From Chryseobacterium cucumeris (GTDB lineage Bacteria > Bacteroidota > Bacteroidia > Flavobacteriales > Weeksellaceae), in NCBI RefSeq assembly GCF_001593385.1, contig NZ_LUVZ01000023.1, positions 186,001 to 250,000 of the forward strand: 64,000 nucleotides of DNA. Reading direction: 5' to 3'. Positions 9,115 to 18,137 of this stretch are shown piece by piece. The stretch's first letter is position 1, and each line of letters starts with the position of its first letter. Under the pieces are notes generated by a model, which was not told the DNA's origin, ran no database searches, and worked only from the letters and a program-made list of their open reading frames with translations. Made by a program: the position numbers and the translations under genes.

Positions 9115-10629
9115 CTATGGAACCGGTGAAGCTGTTGCTGCTCCGACGCTGCTGCCTCCAAGGTTATAACCGCCATCACTCAAAATAGTCATTTGTTCGT
9201 TGGAAATGATCAACAACCTGACTCCCCAAACAAATGAACTTCCTGATGTACTACTTGCATTAGGAACATCTGCATAAATTCTCCATGTTCCGTTCTGCTG
9301 AAAGGTATATATATCTGGTACCTGAAAATCAAAACTGGTAGATCCATTACCTTTAAAGCCAGCAGTGGTGCTGCCGTGATTGTTGGTGTCAAACCCCACC
9401 ACAATAGCAGTATATGAAGAAACAGGTATTTTTGTATCAAAATTAGAGATGAAATCTCCATTCGGGTTTGTAAAGGTATAATATTTAAAATACATTTTTG
9501 AAACAGGGCCTATTTTACCCCAGTTTGGTGCTGCGCTTGTTCCTCCGTTATAGTAAATTCCTTCTCCCTGAGACGACATGGCTGCATTGTTGTTATATAC
9601 CATAAGTCCTTTTGCGGGTGCGGGAACAGTACTGGCATCTGATGTGGATGAAAGGGATACTCTTGGAAGTAAAAGCCCTTTATTGGCAGCATTAAGATCC
9701 AGCAAAGCCGAATTATCAGGAGTATTAACTCCTACCCCGACATTTCCTGCAGGAGTAATGGTCATTTTTGTATTGTTATTGGACATCAGGTTCAGATTAT
9801 TTGAAGTGGTGGTCCCCAGATAACCTGCTCCTCCTCCGATATATGTTTTTAAATTCACTGTCCCATTGGTATGATTTAATCCAAAGCTGTTATCTCCTGT
9901 ACTGATGGTAAGTTTAGTGTCGGGTGTGACGGTACCTATACCTACATCTCCTGCTGGAGTAATAGTCATTTTTTGAGTGTTATTCGTTGTGAATCTCAGA
10001 TCATTAGCAGTAGTGGTTCCCACGGAGGCTACTCCTCCTCCGATATATGTTTTTAAGTTCACTGTCCCATTGGTATGATTCAATCCAAAGCTATTATCAG
10101 GCGTACTGATGGTAAGTTTGGTATCAGGTGTTATGGTACCAAGACCTACACGATCATTGGCAGCATCTATAGATAGGGTACTTCCATCTACAGAAAATGC
10201 ATTCGTCTGTGTTCCTGTAAATGCTAAGGTATTGGCTCCCTGTGTAACGGTACGGTTTGCTGTAAGGGTACCATCCGTATTGTAAAGATTAGCAGCAGTT
10301 GAATTTGTTGGGTTATGTAGCTTTGTCCATATGGTACCATTATAATAATAATAGCCAACGGTATCAATATTTAAAGCAGTACCCGTAGCAGTACCTGTAG
10401 CAATACTGTTTACATAGATAAGGGTTGATACCGGAACTCCGGTCATGCTCTGAGCTTTTTGTCTGTCTACCCTGGGAATAAGCAGTCCTTCTACTGTTGT
10501 ACTAGTACCTGTGCTGTTTTTAGCTGTCACATCAAGGGTTGCGGTGGGAGTTGTGGTATTAATCCCCACCTGTGATTTTACCAATGAAAAAGTAGCAAGC
10601 ATCCCCACTACAAATAAATTTTTTTTCAT
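9115..10629 (-). CDS. Secreted fibre-like repeat protein, tip type B
   Basis: A 504-residue exported protein (signal peptide MKKNLFVVGMLATFSLVKSQ) with mature start VGINTTTPTATLDV. After a short N-terminal head differing from its paralogues, it has the shared stalk: TGTQTNAFSVDGSTLSID, then VGLGTITPDTKLTIS. The module ending SFGLNHTNG.VNLKTYIGGG occurs twice in tandem (about residues 160-260). A PDNSALLDLNAANKGLLLPRVSL segment like that of the 6218 protein leads into a unique C-terminal domain of about 120 residues (from about 385). Its role is unknown; the shared stalk plus private tip suggests a family of alternative surface fibres (inference). Confidence 0.85.
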   Translation of the reverse strand: MKKNLFVVGMLATFSLVKSQVGINTTTPTATLDVTAKNSTGTSTTVEGLLIPRVDRQKAQSMTGVPVSTLIYVNSIATGTATGTALNIDTVGYYYYNGTIWTKLHNPTNSTAANLYNTDGTLTANRTVTQGANTLAFTGTQTNAFSVDGSTLSIDAANDRVGLGTITPDTKLTISTPDNSFGLNHTNGTVNLKTYIGGGVASVGTTTANDLRFTTNNTQKMTITPAGDVGIGTVTPDTKLTISTGDNSFGLNHTNGTVNLKTYIGGGAGYLGTTTSNNLNLMSNNNTKMTITPAGNVGVGVNTPDNSALLDLNAANKGLLLPRVSLSSTSDASTVPAPAKGLMVYNNNAAMSSQGEGIYYNGGTSAAPNWGKIGPVSKMYFKYYTFTNPNGDFISNFDTKIPVSSYTAIVVGFDTNNHGSTTAGFKGNGSTSFDFQVPDIYTFQQNGTWRIYADVPNASSTSGSSFVWGVRLLIISNEQMTILSDGGYNLGGSSVGAATASPVP

Positions 10630-10761
10630 AATATATGTTAATTAATTATCTCTTATATCAACAATTATAATAGCAACGAAGATATTACTGAACTATCTAC
10701 ATGTTTTACTTATTATTGATTTTGCAAAGGTAATGTTTGGTGAAGTTTGTAAAGCGTATTA

Positions 10762-10805
10762 TATACTTACCATAGATACAACATGGGTATATCATAGGTA
10801 CATCA
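10762..10805 (-). promoter_or_regulatory. Four 11-bp-phased direct repeats upstream of fibre gene B
   Basis: On the minus strand, four consecutive 11-mers read TGATGTACCTA, TGATATACCCA, TGTTGTATCTA and TGGTAAGTATA. They begin with TGnTrTA-like cores at exact 11-bp spacing. The array ends about 133 bp upstream of the start at 10629, close to the spacing at the fibre gene at 13794. Confidence 0.6.
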
Positions 10806-11157
10806 TTTGCGTGTTTTTATTGAAAAAATAAGTGATAAGAGGAAAAATTATTAATAAATTAAACCTCTATGTAGTGAATTAAAAAGGAGGATGCTATCTT
10901 TACTTTTTGTCTTGGTTGCTTTTTATCAGCTTACTAAAAGAGGTTGAAAATGAAGATTGGTTTATCATTATAATTTCAAATCACGGTTTATGGTGGAGAA
11001 ATGAATGTGTTATTGATTTACATTAATAAAGAGACAGATAATATGTTGATTCTGTACGGAATTTTTTTGCTGCCAGGTGGAAATAGGTGCTTTTATAGCA
11101 GATGTCGTGAAGTTATATCATGTGTTGTGAGTCTTTATTAATGAGTATTTAGATGTA

Positions 11158-11179
11158 TGATGTATGTGTGATGTATGTT
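11158..11179 (+). promoter_or_regulatory. Two 11-bp-phased direct repeats upstream of the second TPR/HTH gene
   Basis: TGATGTATGTG and TGATGTATGTT are adjacent 11-mers, the clearest copies of the motif in the locus. They lie about 308 bp upstream of the regulator gene at 11487, suggesting autoregulation or a promoter further upstream. Confidence 0.5.
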
Positions 11180-11486
11180 GTTTTTATGTATTTTTTATTA
11201 CTTTTTTTAACCTTGTGAAAAATAAAATAGATACGTGTATAAGAAAAGTTATCCACTGATCTCCTCGTGAGATTCTGAATTTTGCATAAAAATTAATATC
11301 ATCCGGAAAAGGGTGAATTTTATAATAATTGTATTACATGGAACAGAAAATTGTGATGGATAGGGAAGTATTGCCTTGTTTTTTTCTGTAATGATTATGC
11401 CTCCAAATTTGTAATTATTGATCTGAATAATAGTTCTATTAGGTCATTATCAGTAGTTTTTTATCTTCAATTAACTATTTATTATT

Positions 11487-12962
11487 ATGTTCTTTTTAAA
11501 AAAAATCAATAAAATAATTTTGCTTTCCTTACTACTATGCTGTTCGGAATTATTGTCCCAACACTATACAGAAAGTAATATTGATACTTTACTGATAAAA
11601 ACAAACGAAGTACTTCGGACAAGAATATCCGACGATGATCTTATCCGTTGGAATAAACGCATCATAAAAGAAGCAATCCGGATTGGCTACCGTGAAGGAG
11701 AGGCAATAGGGTATACCAATATTGCCAACCGGTTTATATTTGGAGGTGATGTAAAGAAGGGGCTGGAATATTTAAAGAAGGCTGAAAATATATCCAGGAA
11801 AAGCAATAATAATTTTCTTTTTGGTAAAATTAATCAGGAGTATGCCCAGGTTTATAGTAAAATGGATGTGAGCAGGTTGGCTTTGGAATACAATTCAAAA
11901 GCGATGAATTATGGTTTGAAGCTGCGAAAAGATAACCGGGACTGCCGCCTGTTTTTACGCTATGTCTATTCAACCAGATCTGTATACATGTATAAGATAA
12001 AACACCCTGATTCTACCATTATTTATCTTCATAAATCTATGAAAATAGATGCAAATCCTCTCGATATAGCTAATATTGCACAACACTATACTTTATTTGA
12101 ATCGAAGCCTGATTCTGCTTGGTATTACTTTCAAAAAGCTTTTACGATTTTAGAAACCAGGAACTTCAAACATAACAAATACCAGAGAGCTGTTGTTTTA
12201 CAGAACTATGGGGTATTTCTGCACAGTCAGGGAAAAATCAGCGAGGCCATCGATTCAATTAAGAAGTCGATCGGGCTTGCAAAACAGGTCAACAGACCCA
12301 AGCTTATTCTTGACAATTATAAGGAATTGTCTACACTTTATAAAAAAGAAGGTAATTCTGATAAAGAAAATGAATATCTGAACAAATCGATCTTATTGCA
12401 AGACAGCTTGGATGCCAACCAAAACCAAGCCATAGATCTTTCCATTAACATATTGAATAAAGAAAGGGAAAATGAAAAGGCTCAACTTAAAAATGAAAAT
12501 AATACCGCTTTGTGGTATAGTGGTATCTCCATGTTTTTAGTTATTTTAATTGCTGTTTATTTTTATTTGCGTATAAGAAAAAAGAAAAAGAAGCTTGCGG
12601 AAAGCGAAAAAATAATTATTGAAATAGGAAAGGAAACAAAAGACTTAAAAAGAAAACTCAGTGAAAATTATGAGCATATTATTCAACTTGCCAAAGAAAA
12701 AAAGGTTGATTTTTTTCCAAAATTTCAGGAAACCTATCCGGAGCTATATAAGGAATTGTTAAAAATAAATTCTAATCTTTCCAAGTCGGATTTAGCTTTT
12801 TGTGCTTTGATATGGCTAGGCTTTTCTTCAAAGGAAATTGCACATTGTATCTCTATGGAGCACAGATCTGTACAGACAAAAAAATACAGGATACGGAAAA
12901 AACTGAATCTGGAAAGCGAGACAGATCTGTATCTTTTTTTCAGATCTATAACGGAGCCATAG
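11487..12962 (+). CDS. Membrane-anchored TPR protein with C-terminal helix-turn-helix (paralogue)
   Basis: This 491-residue protein has the same architecture as the 4522 product: signal-like N-terminus, TPR-like repeats, a transmembrane helix at about 341-361 (ISMFLVILIAVYFYL), a basic linker with coiled coil, and a C-terminal HTH (LGFSSKEIAHCISMEHRSVQ). The shared block LAFCALIWLGFSSK.IA marks recent common origin. It lies between two fibre genes, upstream of the 13794 fibre in the same orientation but 831 bp away, so it is probably not cotranscribed. Probable regulator of the fibres (inference from position and the phased motif). Confidence 0.85.
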   Translation: MFFLKKINKIILLSLLLCCSELLSQHYTESNIDTLLIKTNEVLRTRISDDDLIRWNKRIIKEAIRIGYREGEAIGYTNIANRFIFGGDVKKGLEYLKKAENISRKSNNNFLFGKINQEYAQVYSKMDVSRLALEYNSKAMNYGLKLRKDNRDCRLFLRYVYSTRSVYMYKIKHPDSTIIYLHKSMKIDANPLDIANIAQHYTLFESKPDSAWYYFQKAFTILETRNFKHNKYQRAVVLQNYGVFLHSQGKISEAIDSIKKSIGLAKQVNRPKLILDNYKELSTLYKKEGNSDKENEYLNKSILLQDSLDANQNQAIDLSINILNKERENEKAQLKNENNTALWYSGISMFLVILIAVYFYLRIRKKKKKLAESEKIIIEIGKETKDLKRKLSENYEHIIQLAKEKKVDFFPKFQETYPELYKELLKINSNLSKSDLAFCALIWLGFSSKEIAHCISMEHRSVQTKKYRIRKKLNLESETDLYLFFRSITEP

Positions 12963-13793
12963 AAATTTTGAATAGCATAATGAAACATTCAGCCTTGTAT
13001 TATATAGATTTTCATTTTATATCTATTAATTTAATTAATGCCAACTTTAAGAAAATGTTTTTTTATTAGGTTATAAATAATCTATTATTTGATTAAGGGG
13101 ATAATAGGGTAGAATTTTTTTTTTCAGGTACTTGAGATTCTGTCATTACATTATTTTCTCCTCTGAGTTATCGTCAAGGAATTTAATACTTTTTCTTATC
13201 ATATTGGAATTTTGAGTTTTTAATAAATTTATCATAAAAAGAATGTAGCTGCTGAGTTTTCCGGTTAGCTTTTTCATACCGATTAATAAGCAGTTTAAGG
13301 ATAATTCTCTTAATTAATCAAAATGTTTCTTTTTTGAATGGTAATAGATGTCCAATATCATTTCGGAACTTTGCTGTCTACTTTTACTTCAGGCATATTA
13401 ACCAGTTAATTTGATCATTTATTATTTGGGAGCAATACTCCTTATTTCTATGATTGAAAAAAATAAATAACTGTTTGTTATATTATTAACTCTGAATACA
13501 GACGTTTTCAATTTGCTTTTTGTTAAGTATATACAAGAATTTATTGTAATTTTTATAAAAATATAGCAGGTATATTAAATATATTGTTTTTGTGAATTAG
13601 TAATGCTTTTATATGAGTTTTATAGTATTTGAGATGTGATGTACTATTGATGTATGCGAAATGCATGTGTGTTGTATGGTTCTATTTTGAGCTTCATTTT
13701 AAGTGTTCTAATATTGTTGATGTTATTTATAACATTATTCACACACAAATGATTTTTTTTAATATTAACTAATTTTTTAAAATTAATTCACAA
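12963..13793. other. Gene-free intergenic region upstream of fibre gene C
   Basis: About 830 bp of very AT-rich sequence. Nothing coding is convincing; a short frame across 12800-13069 is a shadow of the preceding gene. The last 160 bp contain the phased repeat array at 13637-13680. Confidence 0.6.
13637..13680 (+). promoter_or_regulatory. Four 11-bp-phased direct repeats upstream of fibre gene C
   Basis: Consecutive 11-mers TGATGTACTAT, TGATGTATGCG, AAATGCATGTG and TGTTGTATGGT. Units 1, 2 and 4 match the array upstream of the 9115 fibre gene, and the last unit is close to its TGTTGTATCTA. The array ends 114 bp upstream of the start at 13794. Confidence 0.6.
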
Positions 13794-15752
13794 ATGATGA
13801 AAAAAAATTTATTACTAACAAGTATGTTTGTTATCTTTTCCCTGTTGGCCAAGTCACAAGTGGGGATTAATACAGCGAATCCTCAGGGAATACTTAGCGT
13901 TGATGGGCTAAAAAATAACCCACCCACAGGAGTACCTACCGCAGCTCAGGCTAAAGATGATTTGATGATGTCCCCCAATGGTAATCTGGGGATTGGTACA
14001 ATTACTCCCGGTACAACATTGGATTTGAACGGAGCGATTACCAATCGTGAAACAACATTGGATGTTACAGGTAATTCTGTTACTATTCCAGCTAATGTAA
14101 GTCAGGTACAACTTACGGGGTCAGCTACCTCTGACATAGCTGTTGTAGCCCCTGCAGCTCCTAATGCAGGTCAGCGCCTTATTGTCTACAATAATACCAC
14201 AGGTGGGTTTGGGGCTACTTTGAATGGCGTTACTGTTCCCAATGGTAAAGCTTTAGAATATATATACAGTAACTCTGGATGGAGATCTATTAATGGTGGT
14301 TCAGGGGGAGCTTCTTCTGTCAATATTTATAATGCGGATGGTACTATTACTGGTCACAGAAGAGTAATACAGGGAGGAAATACCTTAGCATTTACAGGTA
14401 CAAAGACCAATGCATTTTCTGTGGATGGAAGTACCTTTTCTGTGGATGCGGCTAATGACCGTGTAGGTCTCGGCACCACAACACCCGATACCAAGCTTAC
14501 TATCAGTACACCAGATAATAGCTTTGGATTGAATCATACCAATGGTACAGTTAATTTTAAATCCTATATCGGAGGAGGTGTAGTTTCTGTGGGGACCACT
14601 ACTGCTAATGATCTGAGATTTACTACCAATAATACTCAGAAAGTGAGTATTACCTCAGACGGAAATGTTGGAGTAGGGACTGTGACCCCCACTAATAAAC
14701 TGGTGATAGCTGGAAGCAATGCCCAGCCTTCTGCACTGGGTACAGCAACTACCAATGCCACACTTCGGGTTGATGGAAACAGTAATCATGCTCTTGATTT
14801 CGGAACCTATGCAAACTCTCCTTATGGATCTTATATTTCAAGCCAGAACAAAACAGCTGCTACAGGACTTCCTCTGGTGTTAAATCCAGCAGGGGGGAAT
14901 GTAGGTGTTAACACAACTCCGGGTACAGCAATGGATGTGAATGGAGCGATTACCAATCGTGAAACTGTACTAACTGTTTCTGGTAATAATGTTACCGTTC
15001 CGCCTAACGTAAGCCAGGTACAGCTCACTGGTGCTGCTACAGCAAATGTGGCTATTTCGGCTCCAGCAGCTCCAAATGCGGGCCAGAGACTGATCGTTTA
15101 TAATAATACTACAGGAGGATTTGGAGCTACACTGGATGGCGTTACCGTTCCCAATGGTAAAGCACTGGAATATGTTTTCAGTAATTCTTACTGGAGATCT
15201 ACCGATGGGGGTACTGTTGGAGTAAGCTCAGCTAATATTGGAGATATTAAGGCAAGTTTTTCAGTTTCTGATCATAACGGATGGGTAAAACTAGATGGAA
15301 GACCAACAGGTGGTCTGACTACTACTCAAAGAGCTGCGGCAAATTCTTTAGGTTTTGCATCATATATTCCTAATGCCAGTAACTCTTACTTAGTACAGGA
15401 TGGTACAAGATTGGGAAGTATTAACAGTAACAACTCCCGTATAATAGCAAGGAATCAATTGCCTGATTTTCAGTTATCCGGTACAACCAGTTCTGCTGAG
15501 CCTACTATAAAGTATGATATTATCAATAACAATGGTAGACCAGCAACTGATACTTATTCATATACCTTCTTAGCTGGAAAAATTGGTACAGGTACGAGAA
15601 ATCTTGATCATGTTAATACTAATGTATTATACCAGAATCCGCACTCCCATTCATTTAACACAAATAGTGTAAACGGTGGTGTAGCGCAGCAGTCCATCAA
15701 TATACAGCCTCAAAGCTTAAGTGTGAATATGTTTGTTTATTTAGGGAAATAA
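13794..15752 (+). CDS. Secreted fibre-like repeat protein, tail-collar-like tip
   Basis: A 652-residue exported protein with the same signal peptide/VGINTANPQG head and shared stalk as the 6218 protein. A block of about 100 residues occurs twice: NGAITNRET..., then APAAPNAGQRLIVYNN and VTVPNGKALEY, at about residues 80-165 and again at 380-465. The C-terminal part starts GDIKASFSVSDHNGWVKLDG (about 480), resembling the phage tail-collar fold in which a G-D-I-K...G-W-x-x-x-D-G strand pair opens the domain. It ends with His/Asn-rich HSHSFNTNS like collar proteins. No phage genes are nearby. Start choice is between two adjacent ATGs. Confidence 0.85.
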   Translation: MMKKNLLLTSMFVIFSLLAKSQVGINTANPQGILSVDGLKNNPPTGVPTAAQAKDDLMMSPNGNLGIGTITPGTTLDLNGAITNRETTLDVTGNSVTIPANVSQVQLTGSATSDIAVVAPAAPNAGQRLIVYNNTTGGFGATLNGVTVPNGKALEYIYSNSGWRSINGGSGGASSVNIYNADGTITGHRRVIQGGNTLAFTGTKTNAFSVDGSTFSVDAANDRVGLGTTTPDTKLTISTPDNSFGLNHTNGTVNFKSYIGGGVVSVGTTTANDLRFTTNNTQKVSITSDGNVGVGTVTPTNKLVIAGSNAQPSALGTATTNATLRVDGNSNHALDFGTYANSPYGSYISSQNKTAATGLPLVLNPAGGNVGVNTTPGTAMDVNGAITNRETVLTVSGNNVTVPPNVSQVQLTGAATANVAISAPAAPNAGQRLIVYNNTTGGFGATLDGVTVPNGKALEYVFSNSYWRSTDGGTVGVSSANIGDIKASFSVSDHNGWVKLDGRPTGGLTTTQRAAANSLGFASYIPNASNSYLVQDGTRLGSINSNNSRIIARNQLPDFQLSGTTSSAEPTIKYDIINNNGRPATDTYSYTFLAGKIGTGTRNLDHVNTNVLYQNPHSHSFNTNSVNGGVAQQSINIQPQSLSVNMFVYLGK

Positions 15753-15880
15753 GTAGCATATCTTATCAATAAAATATAGAAATGTAAGATCTGTAATTTA
15801 GTAAATAGAAAGATAAGGATTTCTTATTTGTTGAAAATCTGCAACATAGGTTTTTGATATGAGACCATTTTCAAGATATA

Positions 15881-15914
15881 AAAATAAGCTATGCTTTTTG
15901 GTATAGCTTATTTT
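15881..15914 (+). terminator. Hairpin downstream of fibre gene C
   Basis: A 12-bp perfect stem (AAAATAAGCTAT and its complement) with a 10-nt loop lies about 130 nt after the stop codon, its 3' arm ending in TTTT. Confidence 0.65.
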
Positions 15915-16038
15915 CATTACGAATATAATCTGCAATGGATCATAGCCTAATTTTAAGGTAATTGAAATTAGGAATGAATAATTTAAAGATTATATGAAAT
16001 ATTATTAAGATAAAAATAAAAAATACTTCAATTAATTT

Positions 16039-16800
16039 ATGTTTAATTACAATACAAGTTCTATAGATAATCATCAAAATATGCAGCATCCTATGTTACG
16101 AAAATTAGGTCTTATCGGAGGTCTTTCCTGGCATTCAACGCTGGAATATTACATGTACCTGAATCAAACCATCAATGATCATTTCGGTAATAATACAAAT
16201 CCTCCTCTTGTATTAGTAAATCTTGATCAGTATTGTATGCATCAGTTACAAAAGTCGGATCAATGGGATGCAATAGCAAGAATGCTGATTGAGGCTTGTG
16301 ATCAGTTGTATAAAGCCGGAGCATCTGCCGCAATGTTTTGTGCCAATACACCTCATAAAGTGTATCATGATGTGCAACGGCATAGCATGATTCCCATACT
16401 GCACATTGGAGATGCAATAGGCGCTGCAGTCCGGAAAAAAGGGCTCTGTAAGGTTGGGCTTATTGGAACAATATTTACCATGGAGGAGCCATTTATTGCA
16501 AAAATCCTAAAAGATAAATATGATATTGATATAATGGTACCCGACCAAGAGAAAGACCGAGAAAAGCTTCATACCATTATACAAAAAGAACTGTCTCTTG
16601 GTATTTTAAAGCCTGAAACAAAAAAATACATATTGGATCAGATTGCAATTCTGGAATCAAAGGGTGCGGAGGGTATTATATTAGGATGTACTGAATTTCC
16701 CCTTATTATAGGGCAAAATGATCTGAATATACCGATATTCAATACCACATTGCTACATGCTCAAATGGGAGTAGATTTTATCCTGAGATCTGAGTTTTAA
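16039..16800 (+). CDS. Aspartate/glutamate racemase family protein
   Basis: A cytoplasmic, cofactor-independent amino-acid racemase family enzyme of up to 253 residues. It has the opening KLGLIGGLSWHST and two cysteine motifs that supply the acid/base pair in this family: FCANTPHKV and LGCTEFPL. The ATG at 16093 (MLRKLGLIGG) is an attractive alternative start, since the first 18 residues add nothing conserved. The family includes Asp and broad-specificity racemases (RacX/YgeA type); substrate cannot be read from the sequence. The gene lies 46 bp before a secreted hydrolase in the same orientation. Confidence 0.88.
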   Translation: MFNYNTSSIDNHQNMQHPMLRKLGLIGGLSWHSTLEYYMYLNQTINDHFGNNTNPPLVLVNLDQYCMHQLQKSDQWDAIARMLIEACDQLYKAGASAAMFCANTPHKVYHDVQRHSMIPILHIGDAIGAAVRKKGLCKVGLIGTIFTMEEPFIAKILKDKYDIDIMVPDQEKDREKLHTIIQKELSLGILKPETKKYILDQIAILESKGAEGIILGCTEFPLIIGQNDLNIPIFNTTLLHAQMGVDFILRSEF

Positions 16801-16846
16801 TATTTGTTTAAAGAGTTTTTAATTGTTTAATTTAATTATATATATT

Positions 16847-17797
16847 ATGGAGAAAAAGATTTCGTTATCTGCTATTGCGACATTTATTTTACTTGTCATG
16901 GTAAGTTTGTCCGCAAATTTGACAGCGCAAAAGATAAGTCCGACTATTGATTTTTCAGCATATAAAAGACTCAAGGTGAAACCCAGTGAAGCTGACCCTT
17001 CAGTAAAGAATTGGGACAGTGCGCATCGTGTAATTTATGACAAGGCCATTAAAAACAATAAAGTGTTGTTATGGCTTACGGGAACCGGAGGATCAACTGA
17101 TCATGTTCCTCAGAGCTTTTTTAAAACAGCATTGGACCAGGGATACAGAATTATTGCACTCTCTTTTATGAGTGCACCTGGAGTTTCGCAGGTCTGTAAA
17201 GGTGATTATTTGAGTCAAAATGTTGACTGTGCTGCTGAGTTTCGTAGGAAACGTATTTATGGTGATAATACTTTTCTGCCTATTCCGGATCAGTATCAGG
17301 ATGCCATTGTACCTCGCCTGACAAAACTTTTACAGTATTTGTCGAAAAATGATAAAGAGGGTGTCTGGTCTCAATATCTGGATCAGAACACAGGTAAACC
17401 TCTTTGGAGCAAAATTGCCATCGCTGGTCAATCCCAGGGGGGAGGAATGGCTGAATTTATTGCCCAGCATGAGTCTGTAGCAAGAATTATCAGCTTTTCT
17501 GGTGGCTGGGATTACAGTGATTCTAAAACAAAAAAAATTGCAGGCTGGTACTCTCAAAAACTGGTGACATCACCCCAAAATGTTTTTGCAACCTACCATG
17601 TGAAAGAAGGTGCTGCAACAGAGCTAGCGAAAATTTGTAAAGAACTTCATATTCCTGCAGAGAATGTTTTTGCTTTAGATCAGCCTATTAGTCAGCAATC
17701 CAATAAGCCTGTTCATGGTAATCCCTATCATACGGAAGGTATTAAAAACCCGGAGTATAAACCGATCTGGATAAAAATGCTTGGTTCGGGGCTATGA
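16847..17797 (+). CDS. Secreted alpha/beta-hydrolase-fold protein
   Basis: A 316-residue exported hydrolase. The ATG at 16847 is chosen because it starts a clean signal peptide (MEKKISLSAIATFILLVMVS...LTAQ); the upstream in-frame start adds eight residues that would spoil it. A nucleophile elbow GQSQGGG sits at about residue 196, and a C-terminal His (HGNPYHTEGI) is well placed as the catalytic base. The early LLWLTGTGGSTDH resembles an oxyanion loop. It resembles uncharacterised serine hydrolases of the BPSS1187 type; substrate unknown. A strong terminator follows. Confidence 0.82.
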   Translation: MEKKISLSAIATFILLVMVSLSANLTAQKISPTIDFSAYKRLKVKPSEADPSVKNWDSAHRVIYDKAIKNNKVLLWLTGTGGSTDHVPQSFFKTALDQGYRIIALSFMSAPGVSQVCKGDYLSQNVDCAAEFRRKRIYGDNTFLPIPDQYQDAIVPRLTKLLQYLSKNDKEGVWSQYLDQNTGKPLWSKIAIAGQSQGGGMAEFIAQHESVARIISFSGGWDYSDSKTKKIAGWYSQKLVTSPQNVFATYHVKEGAATELAKICKELHIPAENVFALDQPISQQSNKPVHGNPYHTEGIKNPEYKPIWIKMLGSGL

Positions 17798-18137
17798 TTT
17801 CTAAAAGATCACATTATGGTTCCGAGTTATAAGTTTAGATATGATAAGAACTCTTCCGTCCGGAAGAGTTTTTTTATTAAAAGATAGGGAGTATTAACCG
17901 TTTCACTTTCGGACAATTCGAGGGAAAATTACATGCTTGAACGTTGGAAATACTATTCTAATTAATAGTGGAGTAAGTATTTAAGTATTACTGTTTTATG
18001 AAAATTGATTCATGAATTATGAGAAGTGGTTTTAATTTGTATATTTGATTTTTATTTAGAATAAATAAAAATATAATTTAAGGAAATCATTAATGAATAC
18101 AATTTTGTCCATCTAATCCAAATTCTCATTAAAAACT
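17798..18137. other. Intergenic region with terminator and promoter-like box
   Basis: The left end holds the hydrolase terminator. A TATATTTG box (18040-18047) matches the Bacteroidota -7 consensus, about 90 bp before the next gene, but has no good TTG at the expected spacing. Nothing else is seen. Confidence 0.45.
17849..17876 (+). terminator. Terminator after the secreted hydrolase
   Basis: A 10-bp perfect inverted repeat (AACTCTTCCG / CGGAAGAGTT) is followed by TTTTTTATT. Confidence 0.88.

Larger units (their letters stand above)
10630..11486. other. Gene-free intergenic region between divergent fibre B and regulator genes
   Basis: About 860 bp of AT-rich sequence with no credible ORF. 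It contains two arrays of the 11-bp-phased motif (10762-10805 for the minus-strand fibre gene, 11158-11179 towards the plus-strand regulator). I see nothing else assignable. Confidence 0.6.

Noticed and set aside
4522-12962. Toxin-antitoxin or CBASS-type defence locus
   Set aside because: The TPR/HTH proteins have transmembrane helices and a standard regulator layout, with no nucleotidyltransferase or effector nearby.
6218-15752. A prophage tail region
   Set aside because: The fibre proteins carry signal peptides and no capsid, terminase, portal, baseplate, lysis or integrase gene is near.
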